The position numbers and the translations under genes are program-made. From NCBI GenBank assembly GCA_006176705.1, contig QRFJ01005883.1, forward strand, positions 1 to 64,000: a DNA stretch of 64,000 nt. The letters are read 5' to 3'. Every line of letters begins with the position of its first letter. Position 1 is the first letter of the stretch. The stretch comes from Cocos nucifera. Its lineage: Eukaryota > Streptophyta > Magnoliopsida > Arecales > Arecaceae. The notes beneath the pieces are model-generated. The model searched no databases and was not told where the DNA came from. It saw nothing but the letters and a program-made list of their open reading frames with translations. Positions 1 through 12,177 of this stretch are shown here, piece after piece.

Positions 1-310
1 TGTAAATAATCATTTAATGATCGATATACTGGTGAATAGTTCAATGATGGTCCTCAGCATATTTCCAATCCTAGATTTGTCGTTACGAGATATTCAGCTC
101 TGCCATGTTCTCTCTTGCCTGTATTTAGTCTAAATAGTCTCTTTCAAATTTGGAATTAAGGTAGATAAGTTACTATCCATACGTGTCATGCAAATGAACA
201 ACCAATTTTTTTTTTTTTTAATAATTTAAAATTAAAAATAAATTTCTTAAAGTAAGCTAGGATCAATTTCAATCATGTTTAAACTCAATCGGCGAACGGC
301 GACAAAAACT
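1..310 (-). mobile_element. Start of internal region of Gypsy element A1, with primer-binding site
   Basis: This is the 5' untranslated start of a minus-strand Athila-like Gypsy element that continues left of the window. The stretch 286-304, read on the minus strand, resembles the plant Gypsy primer-binding site TGGCGCCGTTGCCGG with small changes. Positions 150-310 match 10100-10275 of copy A2. No coding sequence is visible here; the tract 210-260 is T- and A-rich. Confidence 0.6.
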
Positions 311-2057
311 TGATGCGTTGCTAAGTATAGCTATGAGCCAATGGTGCACCAGTCGATCAAGTATTAAAGTGAATGAGTTGAGTATCGTTCGCTTAGAGAT
401 GGGAAAAAAAATACTGAAAACTCTTCCCACTCTTATTAGAAGATCGATTTATGAGAATAAAAAATAAAAAAAAAAATAATTAAAATAAATTAAATTTTTT
501 TTTTTTTTTATTTATAGAGAGAGTGTAACAATTATTGATTTTAAATTCAAGAGGCAATGGATTATAAGGGCAATGTTTTCACCAACTCATCAATACGAAT
601 ATTTCAGTGTTTTTAAGATTATTTTTATTTTCATGTGCACGCTGGGTTCGTATTTATTCACTACCCTTTGTCCAGGATATAGCAATCTAATTAAATTTAT
701 TAATTAACCCCTTTGATCAAGTGTAATTTAAATAAATATTAATGCAACTTAGGTTTTGTGAAACTTCTGCTTAATTAAAATACGCTGTGTCCAAAAGCGC
801 ACTAAAAAATTCCGCATGCATATGGAATTTATTGAATTCATAATATAAGGTATATAATTCAAGAAGCGATAAACATGATACCTTGGTCCGGAACAACTGT
901 TATCAGATCAATTTAGAAGAATGGGGCAGTAATCTAAAAGCATTAAACTTCAATTATATACTCCTCATAAATTAAATTTAAATTTAAATTATAACTGATT
1001 ATTGCATCAAAAGCATGGCTACACCTTAGCCTTGAGTAAATAAAATTTAGTTCATGATAACAATTTAAAAACAGTAAATAAAACTAAAAAGCATGAAGAA
1101 ATTAGACTGTTTTGATTGCTGGAAAATTGATTATTGTTGCTCTTGACGGAAGAACTTGTGTGAAGAAGAGAGGCTCTTGATATCTTCTCTTCTCTTCTTC
1201 CTCTCCTTTCTTTCTTTTCTTCTACCGTCTCTCTCTGTCTTTTCCTTTTTTCTATTTTCTCTTTCTTTTTTTTTTTTTTTTCCGGCAACGGGGCTTTTAT
1301 AGATGAAAGTCTCCAAAATCCAATCCAAAACTCGATTTTAGACTTCCTAAAACAATTCAACTATGATTGAATAATTCTGGCCGTGCAGATGACTTGATCA
1401 AACGTCCACTAAAAACCACTCAAAACCGTTAAAATAACCCAGATCAGTCGGATAATATAGCCGCTGATCTAATCGCAATGGATTAGAATCTTGGCCGTCT
1501 GATTCTCGTTTGAAATTCAGCCTTCAGACCTGAGTTTCAAAGTCGGATGGAGCCTCGCCGTTGGATCTCGACCGAGCTACGGGATGCCGATCCATCAGCG
1601 CCTTGCTTCTCGTCGTCCGATCAAGATCAGTGAAAAAAACGCCTGTGATCAGCCAGAATTTCCCCAATTGCCTCCGTGGACGTGCGCGAGCTCGTGTTCG
1701 TGGACCGCCGCGTTCCAACAATCAGGAGCGGCCTCCGTCCGTGAAATTCCGAGAATACCCTTCGGTTGGTCCACCTACGCCGCAGAAAAATGCTTGAGTG
1801 TCATCCCTTGAGGTCAGCGTTGCGGTCAGTTTTTTTTTGGGTTTTTTTTTTTTTTGAAAATTCGAGTCTGGGTCGTTTTTGAAGTCCGTTTTGCCCTGAA
1901 AGTTTTATTGCATCTGAATCAGAAAAGTGAGATCTCACATTCGTTAGTCACTTCTTTCCTGCTAAATTAATAAAAGTATCAATTTTTAAATAAAAATATT
2001 TTAAATTATATTTATATTAATTTAATACTTTTATGAGTATATTTTTAGCTATTATCA
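311..2057 (-). repeat. LTR of Gypsy element A1 (1747 bp)
   Basis: This stretch aligns by eye over its whole length with 10276-12177. Both copies start on the minus strand with TGATAA and abut a primer-binding site at the other end. A TATA box (TATAAAAG, minus strand) lies at 1294-1301, followed by a long CT-rich tract (1170-1285) that would be the start of R. Because the primer-binding site lies on its left side, this is the 5' LTR of an element running leftwards, not the 3' LTR of A2. Its outer edge cuts a B-family LTR, which suggests A1 inserted into B. The lysine-rich frame on the minus strand at 1052-1360 is a translation of the CT tract and is not a gene. Confidence 0.7.
1294..1301 (-). 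promoter_or_regulatory. TATA box of LTR A1
   Basis: TATAAAAG on the minus strand, just upstream of the CT-rich transcribed leader. The equivalent site in A2 is at 11340-11350. Confidence 0.5.
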
Positions 2058-2630
2058 AACATGCTATAGCCAACATACACCTCAGGATTCCATATGGCTA
2101 GGAGATTGAGTAATAGTTGTAGTCCAACCTATAACACCCTCGAGAGGTGAACTATCGATGCAACTCAGGTTAAAAAGAACCGACATACCACATGCAACAT
2201 CGAGAATCAGTCATCGATTGAAGGTAGACTTCCTAATACTACTCGAGGCGGTTACGCTCAGTGCTTTCGTTCTTTGACGAGTATTGTTACTCTTATTTCG
2301 GGGCTCCACACCATAGGACTCAAGACTCATCTACTAAGAGAAGCGATTGTACACCAACTTCCGACAATCACCTCCCTCTGATATCCTATGGTCGGAAGTC
2401 ATTTTATGAGTTAAATAATGATAATTCATGTCTGAAATTTTATCAACTCTGAAAAATTATAATTATCATTACCATAAACTCAAGGATGTATTACAGGGCA
2501 CTAAATACACCATAGTGAATAGAACATAATCCATTTTTATTGAATTAGTCAAAATTATCAATTTTGCCCTAGAAGTTGTATTAAAGTGTCAGCCAATTTC
2601 TGGCTTTAATAGGGAACATATATCTAAACA
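2058..2630 (-). repeat. Partial Copia B-family LTR, minus orientation
   Basis: This 0.57-kb piece matches the outer part of the B LTRs at 31660-32217 and 39800-40363, with the same landmarks (for example CATGCTATAGCCAACATACA). It ends with the LTR terminus, ATATCTAAACA. It is cut on the left exactly where LTR A1 starts. The rest of this LTR is expected beyond the left end of A1, outside the window. Confidence 0.65.
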
Positions 2631-2668
2631 TTTTGTCCTCTCATTTAGTTTGCATCAACTGCTCTTTT

Positions 2669-5035
2669 CTTTAGATATATGTGCCTAGAAAGCCAGAATT
2701 GGCTGACACTTGTAATTACACTTCTAGGGCAAAATTATAATTTTGACTAGAAATCAATAAATGGGTTATTTTTCATCAACATATGTGTCATTTAGTCGTC
2801 GTGATACATTCGCTTTGTAGTTAATCGTAATGATAATTCATATTTTCAAGAGTTAAAAATTTAAGACACTGAATAATCATATCTTACTCATAAATGCTCC
2901 TTACCATAGGTCAACGAGGATGATGATTGATCCGGAAGGTGTTTGGTTGTACAAACGCTTCTCTTTGGTAGATGAGTCTTGAGTCTACGGCATGTGGAGG
3001 AACCAACGAAGAGTACAGGTACTCGTTAGGAGAACGAGGCACTGGAGCGTGACCACCCGAGTAGTCATTAGGGAGTTTACCTTTTTGTCAATGACTGACT
3101 CGATGCTGCAGTAGTGTGTCTGTTCCTTTGACCTAAGATGCATCGGTAGTTCCCTGAGGGTGTGTCATAGTTGACTACACCAGTGTCACCCCCAACCCCC
3201 CCCGCGGTTCCTAGCCATCATGGAACCCTGAGGTGTAAGTGTTGGGCTTATGAATGTTCATTTGTAGGAACTAGATTTGGCTCAAGATGGAAATCTATCT
3301 ACCTCGGTGGTAGAGGAGTAGCCTATATGATGATTAATAAGAATCAAGTCCAGAAATTCATGGCCATGGGTAGAGTGAATAATAAAGGTTTCTATTTGAT
3401 TTTCACATTGGACTCGAATCGAAAGTGATTACATGCAATTGACAGAGGACTTAGGGTTTGACGAGTTTCACACTTAACCCTAATTCTGATCGGGCTCCAA
3501 ATGAAAGAACTGAATACACTAGTAGCTTTGCACCAAGCAGTATCACATTTCAGCTGCGATTGGATTGCACCATAATACTGCTAGGTGTCACTGTGGATTT
3601 TGGAGCAATTAGAATGGTTTTTGGGGATGATGATGATTTAGCTCTGTTCGAAATCAAAGAGTTCTGATCCATCAAAGGAGTCTTCGATATCGATGTCGAT
3701 GATAGGAATTTGACATATCCCAATTACCATATAGAACTGAACCTAACTGGGTCACACAAAACAAGGGTTTGCATCAATCTGATGATCATCAATTGAACCT
3801 GTTCTAGTTCAATTTGAATCTGAATGAGATTCAATTAGGTTCAAAGAGAAAATCGTCTGCTAACACTCGATTGAACCTAACGTTCTTCTTTTTGCTTTCA
3901 TAAAATAAGTTTGTCCTGTCTGAGCCAAAGGAGTTTGTGCTCAAATAGGGCCTTTCATATGGGTCTGACAGGCAGGTGAGCTCCAAGTCAGAAAAGGTTG
4001 TCTTATTTATAAATACTTGACTTGCCATTTTCTGGTCACCCTGCCATTTCATATGTTCCTTGACTTTGGTCAAAAGTCACCTTTGACTAGTCAAACGTTG
4101 ACCATGATACTTAACTTTTGACCACCATTGTCATGCACCTATTGGAGAGCTGGTGGGGCCGTTCCCTGCCATGTCAAACACTGTCAAGAGAAGGGCAAGC
4201 CACCTTAGAGCGTGTGCCCAAGTTGGAGGCGCCTAGGAGTCCTTGTTGGACAAGGCGACTCCATCTTCCTTTTTGGATTCCAATTAGAGTTTCTTCTAAG
4301 AACCAACTTTGACTGGTCTTAGGCGCCCTCTAAGAGGAATCACGGGACTTATTCCCACCAATCAGAATTCTAATCTGATTTCATAAAGGGTTTGTGATTG
4401 GTTGGAAGAAGAGAGTTGGATCACACTGAGTTCTATAAAATAAGACTGTATCCAATCAGATTATACTGAGATATAAGAATAGTTGATGAGATCATAGTTT
4501 CTCCATTGCCGCCAAGGATGCCTCTCCCCTCCTTCTCATCCATTAGTCTGTCTCCTCTTGACTCTCCACGTTCCAAAAGGAGTTTGGACCTTGGGTTGTG
4601 CGATTCAGATCAAGAGAGGCGATCAAAAATAAGAAGCTTTGCTACTGCAAAAGACGCATTGCTCATCTTCAAATAGGTTTTGGAATTCCTCAGATCAGAA
4701 TTCAGAATTGATTTTGTAGGTGCGGATAGAGAGAAGAGATTTCAGATCCAACCTGAGTGGATACCGATAGGCCAGGACGCTTGCTGCCTAAGATCCAAAA
4801 CCTTCCGCTGTAAACAGGATCATCAACAGAGTGGTAATAGGATTTTACCCAGATCAGGTAAATTAAATTTGATTTAACTATATCTTTTAATTTTATTTAA
4901 TTTAAAATAATAAGAATCAGATCTAAATATATCAAGATTCTAATTTGGATCAAGAGAAAAACTTTTGAAATATATCTCTTGATTGATCATCTTGAACGAA
5001 CCTGGACCGGAAATCAGGATTTCCCTTCTTCCTAC
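2669..5035 (+). repeat. Copia B-family LTR, plus orientation (about 2.37 kb)
   Basis: This is a near full-length LTR. Its start (TTAGATATATGTGCC, then the CCAGAATTGGCTGACACTT landmark) and its end (2.3 kb later, CCTTCTTCCTACA) match the plus-oriented copy 40369-42427. A TATA box (TATAAAA) lies at 4434-4440. No B internal region follows; the sequence after 5035 belongs to A2, so this may be a solo LTR. It faces the partial B LTR at 2058-2630 head to head across about 38 bp. The small frames at 3171-3428, 3831-4073, 4118-4312 and 4680-4877 lie inside the LTR and show no known domain. Confidence 0.65.
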
Positions 5036-6280
5036 ATCTATGTATGTCAAAGTTAGAATTTTCATGGCCCAATTGGCTTTATGTTCTTAGCTCAATAGGG
5101 AGTTGGCATGCGTTCCAGAAGGGATAGCCTATATGGAAACATACCATAGAATGTTTTATAATGCAGTCTATTGGCCATAATGCATTTCATCTAATTTTTT
5201 TAATGATCAATCTTTTCCTAGATGCACTTATAGTGCTTTTTAAAATTCTTATTTAATTCCCTATTAACACCTCTACTTGACCACTTATTGTGGATGATAT
5301 GAGTAGCATTTTATGAGTGACAACTATATTTTCTTAATAGATTTTAAATATTTATTATAAAAAGTGTTTGCACTTCCATACACTACATGATTGCTCTTAC
5401 GAAGTGCCAAAAAGCATGTCAAAATTATGGTATTTTCAAAATTTGAACACTACCTTTAGCATCATTAGTTGGAAAAAGATGCTGGCTTCTACCACTGTTA
5501 GAAACATAATTTACCAACCATAAGTATATATTGATTTGAAAAAAAAACTAAAAAAACAATCTCATGAAATCAATCCCAAATATCAAAATTTGATACACAA
5601 GAATATTACTGTAAAGGCATTTCATGTCTCCTAGAGAGAATTATTCAATTCAGTTTGACCAGTGGTCACATTGAAGAGGCATAAAGTATGACATCTTTAA
5701 ATAGAGAGGCTAATAAAATACATGATTGACGAACCTTTATTAAGCTGTTCTAACTTGAGCCGAAATATGCCTCCTACTCTCGGTCATTAGATAATGACTG
5801 CACTAATTTTCTCCATTTCTTTTCCTTCGGAATGCATCTTCTAATGACCTGATCTGCACACACATTATACAAGAAGAGATTCATCCCAAAATAACTATTG
5901 AACAATAGATAAGAACCATCTTCTTTTTGGTGGGAAAGGAAGATCAAATGAAAAAACCTTACAATCAGCGTATGTAATATATCAGCTACATAAAACGTTC
6001 TATCGACCTAATATAGCATAGAGACGTCATCTGAAAATTCCTTCTTGGATTGGGCAAATATCTAATTTCTTCTCTATGATGTATTTCAATCGAAAAGAAT
6101 GGTCAGCAATTGAATTCTTATGCCCTTTCTTGTCCTTAATCTCAAAATATACTCTTGATAGCAAAAGAATTCCACTTGACTAATCTAGATTATTGCATCT
6201 TTCCTTAGTTAAGGAAAGCATACCTTTAGCAGTTGCATGGTCGACTGTACTAACAAACTTTAGATAAAATAAGATTAAAA
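5036..6280 (-). mobile_element. Decayed 3' part of Gypsy element A2 (integrase region expected)
   Basis: Downstream of the RNase H remnant of A2 on the minus strand, where Athila-like elements carry integrase and a 3' untranslated region. I could not recognise a safe integrase motif: every frame is broken by stops. The region is AT-rich and is bounded on the left by a B LTR. Confidence 0.4.
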
Positions 6281-6288
6281 ATTAAAAT

Positions 6289-6543
6289 TTATCTAATGCA
6301 AATACTACTGTTAGAAGCTTCTTTTCTGTGGTTGCATTTTAATTGGGCTTCAGTTATAAGTCGGCTAGCATAGTATATAGTTGAAAAATTATCCTTTCTA
6401 TTGAGTCGCAGTACTGCCTTCCTATGGTCTATGTCACTGAGGCATCCACACATCAAACTCAAAAGGTTTAGGGACCCAATTTGATGCTTACTACAATAAT
6501 GCCGTGACCATCTTCTCCTGAGAGCGTGTTGAATGCCTGCCAC
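6289..6543 (-). pseudogene. RNase H remnant of Athila-like Gypsy element A2
   Basis: The minus-strand frame includes TIYYASRLITEAQLKCNHRK, which matches the Ty3/Gypsy RNase H start region (usual form IYYAS..L..AQ.NY...EKE). The glutamate that normally follows is in a changed context and the frame ends early, so it is not functional. It lies downstream of the reverse-transcriptase remnant, in the order expected for a Gypsy polyprotein. Residues before TIYYAS are only loosely similar to the RT-RNase H connection. Confidence 0.6.
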
Positions 6544-7129
6544 CGACTCATCAGAAGAAATGAAAAGAAAACATCGTTAATAAAATTTAGATAGAGTTTT
6601 AAAAATTAGAGAAGATCTTGTATATAAATCGACTAGTAAAATCCAAACATGCCCCAAAAGCTTCCTAATAGCCTTAATGAGGTTTGTAATGAGGTAACTT
6701 TTTGATCACCTCAAGTCTTAGCCTATCTACTTCAATACCTTTATATGAAACTCATGTGGCCCTAACATTATGCCTTTCTTACGTGTACATCAGAATGATA
6801 TTCTTCTAATTTTAAGCAAGATTTAGTATCCTCAGATCTTTTGTAAAATAAGAGATAAGTTATGCAAGCATTTATCAAATGTGGATCCAAAGAGCAGAAA
6901 AAATCAGTCCATAATATTTCAAAAAAATTTTCAATCATATTCATAAAAAATAGCCATCATGGCATTATTGAAAAGTAGCTGATGCATTACATATCAACAA
7001 GTCATTATTCTAAAAGCAAAATGTACCATAGGATATGTAAAAGTAGTTCTTTAATCCTTAGGTGACTATGTGCAATTTGATGTATAACCAAATGATCCAT
7101 CTAGAAAGCCAGTAAAATCATCTCCAGCT

Positions 7130-7440
7130 AACCTTTCTACCATCTTCGAGTCAATGATGTGAAGAGGATATGATCTGGTTTCTGTATTACATCATTAATT
7201 TTCTATAATCAATACACACTCTCCATCTAGTAACAGTCCTGTAGAAATGAATTTATTATTATCATTTTGAACTACAAGTAATCCCACATTTTTAGAAAAC
7301 TACTTGAACAGGGACTCACCCATGAACTATCAAAATAGGAAAAAATACTTGCTATTCACAGTAGCTGATACCTCCTTTGACCACTTTTACAATCTTCAGG
7401 CGTTTGATTTTCTTTGGGGTTGGTTCGTAGGCTCATAGTT
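7130..7440 (-). pseudogene. Reverse-transcriptase remnant of Gypsy element A2
   Basis: Reading the minus strand gives, in order, a relic of VVKKEV..L...GIIYPISDS.WVSPVQVV (visible as VVKGG, FPILIVHG, VPVQVV) and then TVTRWRVCIDYRKL, the start of the RT palm typical of Athila/Tat Gypsy elements. Frameshifts and stops separate the parts. The YxDD catalytic site was not located in the decayed sequence that follows. The element was an autonomous-type Gypsy copy that is now long dead. Confidence 0.65.
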
Positions 7441-10249
7441 CGTCCTCCAGAAGAAATTTTGTTCATAGCAAATTGAGGGACTAATTCTTTGATGTCTGCC
7501 TATTTGGTTCCATCTTAAACACCTTTTTTATGTTTCATTTTAGTTTTAAACAACTTTCTTCATTAAATCTATCCAAGACAGAAAAAATAAGTAACAGGTA
7601 AGTGCGAGGAACCTTCCAAGAAAACATTATTTTAAATGAGAATCGAAGAGGTTAAGTTCAAGGATAGGTGGCTCTTTAAATTGATGTCTATTGCAAAAAT
7701 GAATGGTGATATCTTTCTATTCTTCAAATCATGATCTGTATTGTTACGGAAAAGTTATGGTTGACCCTTCTAACCAATTTTATGCATTTCTTTGTCTTTC
7801 ATCTTCAGCTGAACCCTCTGTTATGAATTGGACAATGCATAGCTTCAATAGGATCCTCAAACCTATTTTCTAGAAAAATACTATGTACTAAATTATCAAT
7901 ATCATCTATACGAAAATTAAGTTTGCATTGATCATTAAATGTTAATAGCGTTAAAAAATATTAAAGTAACATGTTCATTTTGGACTATAAGAATAATTTT
8001 TTTCTTGTTGAATAATCTATTAAAGCCTCCTCTGTAGCTTAAAAAAGATTTTCCTAAGATAGAAGTACATCATATCTTCTTCGCATATCAAGAACAATAA
8101 AATCAACAGAAAAAAATACAACATTGTTTACCTTTACTAAGACATTCCTCTACTTACCTTCTTGGAATATTTAATGGATCAGACCGGGGCTAAGAAAAAG
8201 CATGAGATTATACCTTGCTCTGAGATCACATAAAGCTTTATTAAAAACTACAGATCACCAATAAACAAGGATAGTAAAAAACTTTCTGGATCTTTTAGTT
8301 CTGTGATTAATTTATTCTTGAGTATTTGTGAGCATTCTTTCATTCAAATTATATTTCTCATCAATGCATTCCTTACAGGCTTTTTCTATTTGTTGATTTC
8401 GTTGAGAAATGGTATACCTAAGCATTTTGAGTGGATAAAACATCTACAAGAACAAATATTAATATATAAATCTTTCAAAGATTTAAAAAGATTAAAAAAA
8501 ATTTCTTATCATAATGCTATATTTCCTGTCCCTCTGAAAATGGTAGTGGTGGCCACGTAGGCTTCACAATTTGGATCGATAAGACCTTGATTCTCTGGAG
8601 ACATCATCTGTTGGATGCTTTTGGTTGACGGAGTGAATTTATTGTATTGGTACCTTAATTTATAGTTGACTCTTCAGTCTCTTTCTTCCGGTTGTGGCTC
8701 CTCCAGCTTTTTACCCACTTTTTAGGCTTTATAGCACTTGACTTGCGTCCCTTGATTGATCTCCATGTTGCTGGCAAGATACCCTGAGATCTCTCGGAGA
8801 TTATCTTTAAGCCATTACTACTTTACATCTCTAGTTTACTTGAATTACTGCGCTGCTTGGTCCTGCCCTAAGTCTTGGCAGTTACAAATTTTTTATAGTT
8901 ACCTTCTTGGTTTGCACTTGAATTTGACCATCAAGCTCCTCAGGTTGGACTCTTTTCATGGTACTTGGAACTCACAGGCGTGGCTATTGTGCTCATTTAA
9001 TTGCTCCATGAGAAATTTGGGTGCTGCTCCATCCTTGATTGTACTTGTGTTGAGATAGAGATTATTTATTGTGGAGGCCTAAACAAATTACCAACATAAT
9101 TAGCCTATATCAGTATTTTTAGCAAAGAATTATCTGTCTGGCAGTTATTCTATATCGTCGTCTCTCCACATAGCATAAAGGTAAATGCCTGAACATGCAT
9201 AGCTGTTTCCTTCAAGTTGTTGACTTCAACTCTAAGGGGGCTGCAATTTCAGCTAGTAGGTTGGCATGCCAAGTTACTCCAGCACAGTGCTGAATCTTTT
9301 ATAGCATCATGCAATTCTGTTTTGCCATTGATAGCTATTTGATGCTAGCCACTCGGGATTTAGATCAAAGGCTCTCTTCTTCATTTTTTGATTAATGTTC
9401 CTCCTGGCTACATCAATCATAGAATGATTGGGATGAGATAAGGCCATTATAGAAGAAGTTTGTACCTGAAGTCATATGGATAGTTGATGATATGGACATC
9501 TTCTCAATAGTTTCTTAAAATGCTTTTCACAAGCCTATAATAGTGTTTCCATTGGTCCATTTCTACATGTTAAAAGAAAGTGATATCGTTACGCAATCTT
9601 GACAAGTAGTTGGAAGTAGAAAGTACTTTGGCTAAGAATTTTTGGATAGAACATCCAAAAGGTGATTAGAAATCTGTAGGGAAGAGAATGAAGCCAACTT
9701 TTAGCTTTGTCCACAAAGAAGAAATTGAAAATAACCCTCTAGTCTAATGCATCATACCGACACCCCAATAATTTAAAAGTATCACAAAGTTTCAAGAAGT
9801 TAGAATAATGCTGGCATTGGATCATCATCAGTGTTCCACTGAATTAAACAGTTGATTTGAATCATCTGGAATCATCGCCAATTTTATTTTTAAAGTTGTT
9901 CTGCTCGCACAGCGATCTTCTAAATACTCGAAGCACTACACTTCGACTATAGATGGTGTGATGTAATCCATTTACATGACGAATGCTACTGCATGAATAG
10001 CTTCCATACTGTCCTTCGCCGATTCGTATCCAATCCAGATTGATGTCCCTTAGGATCTCTCAGCTATCATGTTTCTTTCTCATTTGTAGTTTATGTTATG
10101 GTCTTTCAATTTCTAGATTTAAAAGGTTAGTAGTTACTATAGTCCAGTACGTGTCATTGCACTGAACAAATTTTAAAAATAAGTAGAATAAAAAGTAAAA
10201 ATAAAATTTTAAAGCTAAGCGTAGATCAAATTTAATATTATTTTAAAAC
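7441..10249 (-). mobile_element. Decayed gag/protease region of Gypsy element A2
   Basis: Between the primer-binding site and the RT remnant on the minus strand, this is the place of gag and protease. No frame longer than about 100 codons is open and no zinc knuckle could be read with confidence. The plus-strand frames at 8303-8560 and 8756-9058 run against the element and have no recognisable content. Confidence 0.45.
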
Positions 10250-10269
10250 AATCTCCGATAATGATGCCA
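10250..10269 (-). other. Primer-binding site of Gypsy element A2
   Basis: On the minus strand this reads TGGCATCATTATCGGAGATT. It is the decayed form of TGGCGCCGTTGCCGGGGATT, used by many plant Athila-type elements. The changes are mostly C-to-T or G-to-A. It sits 6 bp inside the LTR edge. Confidence 0.6.
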
Positions 10270-10275
10270 AAAATT

Positions 10276-12177
10276 TGAGCATGCTAATCTTATAGCTATG
10301 GTAAGTGCACCAAATGGATCAATAATAACAGTAAGTAAGTAAAGTATCATTCATAGAGGCATTGAAAAATAAGTACTGAAAGCTCTTTCTATGCTTTATT
10401 TAGAAGACTGATTTAGAAAATAAAAAAAATAATAAAATAAAATAAAAAATAATTAAAATTTTATAAAAAAATAGGAGACGATTAATGTTATTAGGATTTT
10501 AAACTTAAGAGCAATAGTTTACTAAAGACAAATCGAGTTCACCAACTCAGTCCATTGCAATATTCAAGTTATTAGGTAATTTCTATTTCATGTAATAACG
10601 GTGAGTTCTTTCCTAGTTTTATTCACTATTCTGTTGAGTCCAGGGATAGCAAAAAACTACTCAGATGTATGTTATTAATTTATTCTTTGGATTCACGGTG
10701 TAATTTAAATAAATATTCAATTGCATTAAGTTTTAATGAAATGCATTAATTAAAATATGCTAGCATTCCAAAGTAACTAAAATTCCTACATACATATGGA
10801 ATTCTTAAGTCGATTTCATAATACGAAGGTATATAATCAAGAACAATAACATAGATGTACTTGGTCGTGTACCATTATGTTCATCAGATCAGATTAGAAG
10901 AATGGTCAGTATCTCTAAGAAACTATTAAGATCAATTTTATTATACTGTCTTATGAAAAATTTAAAATAGAAAATAAATTAATATTGAGAAATTGCTTCA
11001 AAAGAGTGGCTACACCTTAACCTTAGTAAAATAAAATTTAGTTCATGATAATAAGTTCAAAAGCTGCAAATAAAATAAAAAATATGAAGAAATTAGACTA
11101 TTTATTTACTGAAATTAGTTGTCCATTGCTCTTGGTGTGGAAAACTCAATGAAGAAGAAGAGAAGCCCCTTGATCGATGTCTTGATTGTTGGAAGAAGAA
11201 AAGAAGAAGAAAGAAAAATAATAAAGAAAAAATAAAAGCTCTTTCTCTTTTCTCTCCCTTAAAACTCTCTCCCTCCAAACTCTCTCCCTCAAAACTCTCC
11301 CCTCCAAACTCTCTCTCTTAGCAGCGACAGCAACAGGGTCTTTAAATAAGCTAAGGAGAAGAGTTTCTATTGAAATCCCTAAAAAAATCATGAAAGAATT
11401 AGGTTTAAAACTCCTAACATAACTCAGATTGAAATCTAGATCATTCTGACCGTTGGATGATGATCAAATGGGCCAAAAACCACTCAAAAATTGATTTAAA
11501 AATCCAAATCAAGTCTGAATTCATTTGGACTATTGGATCAGCCTTGAAGATCGACTCTGGGCCATCAGATCATGCACAGGAGAGCTTCAAACATTAATTA
11601 AAAATGGGGATGAACCTTAATCGTTGGATCTCGATCGGGAGCTGCATCCGCTGTTCATCAGTGCATAGATTTCAGTCGTTCAATCAAATTCCAGAGAACA
11701 ACATCCATCGAATCAAGCAAAATTTTTAGAATATCCTCTATAGACCGTGCACGAGCCTGACGTTGCATGAACCGCTGGTTACTTTAGCCAATCGAAGCAT
11801 GCTTGTCCTTGTGAAATCCTCGAAATGCCCTCGCCTGATTACTATAGCGGTCCACCATGCACCGTAAAAAATTTTGACGTCAACATGACATAAGTTAGGC
11901 GTCAGTAGACAGTCGATCTAGGCAGAGTCGGGCGGTCTGCTGAGCTGATTTGAATCAGACCGATCGATTTTTCTTTATCATTTTTTTTGAAATTCAATTC
12001 TGGGCTCGTTTGAAGTTCGTTTTGCTTGAAATTTATTTTATCTAATCCAGAAAAATAAGATCTTCATATTAGTAGCCTTCTTTTCTATATAAAATTAATA
12101 AAAATATTAATTTTTTAAAATAATTTAATTTATTTTATAATTTAATATTTTTATTAGTGTATTTTTGCTACTTATCA
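10276..12177 (-). repeat. 5' LTR of Gypsy element A2 (1902 bp)
   Basis: Aligned by eye with 311-2057: shared landmarks include the internal edge (TGAGC/TGATGC), the AGAAGAATGG motif, the CT-rich leader (11150-11320) and the outer terminus TTATCA. A TATA-like site (CTTATTTAAAG on the minus strand) lies at 11340-11350. The outer end abuts a truncated LTR of element C1 at 12178, so A2 very likely inserted into C1. The left-hand 3' LTR of A2 is not in the window. Confidence 0.7.

Noticed and set aside
1052..1360. Lysine-rich open frame on the minus strand
   Set aside because: It is the translation of a CT-rich leader inside LTR A1, with no domain and no equivalent frame in the A2 LTR beyond the same tract.
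311..12177. A single Gypsy element with LTRs 311-2057 and 10276-12177
   Set aside because: The left LTR has its primer-binding site on its left side (286-304), so it is the 5' LTR of another copy, and B-family sequence lies at its outer edge.
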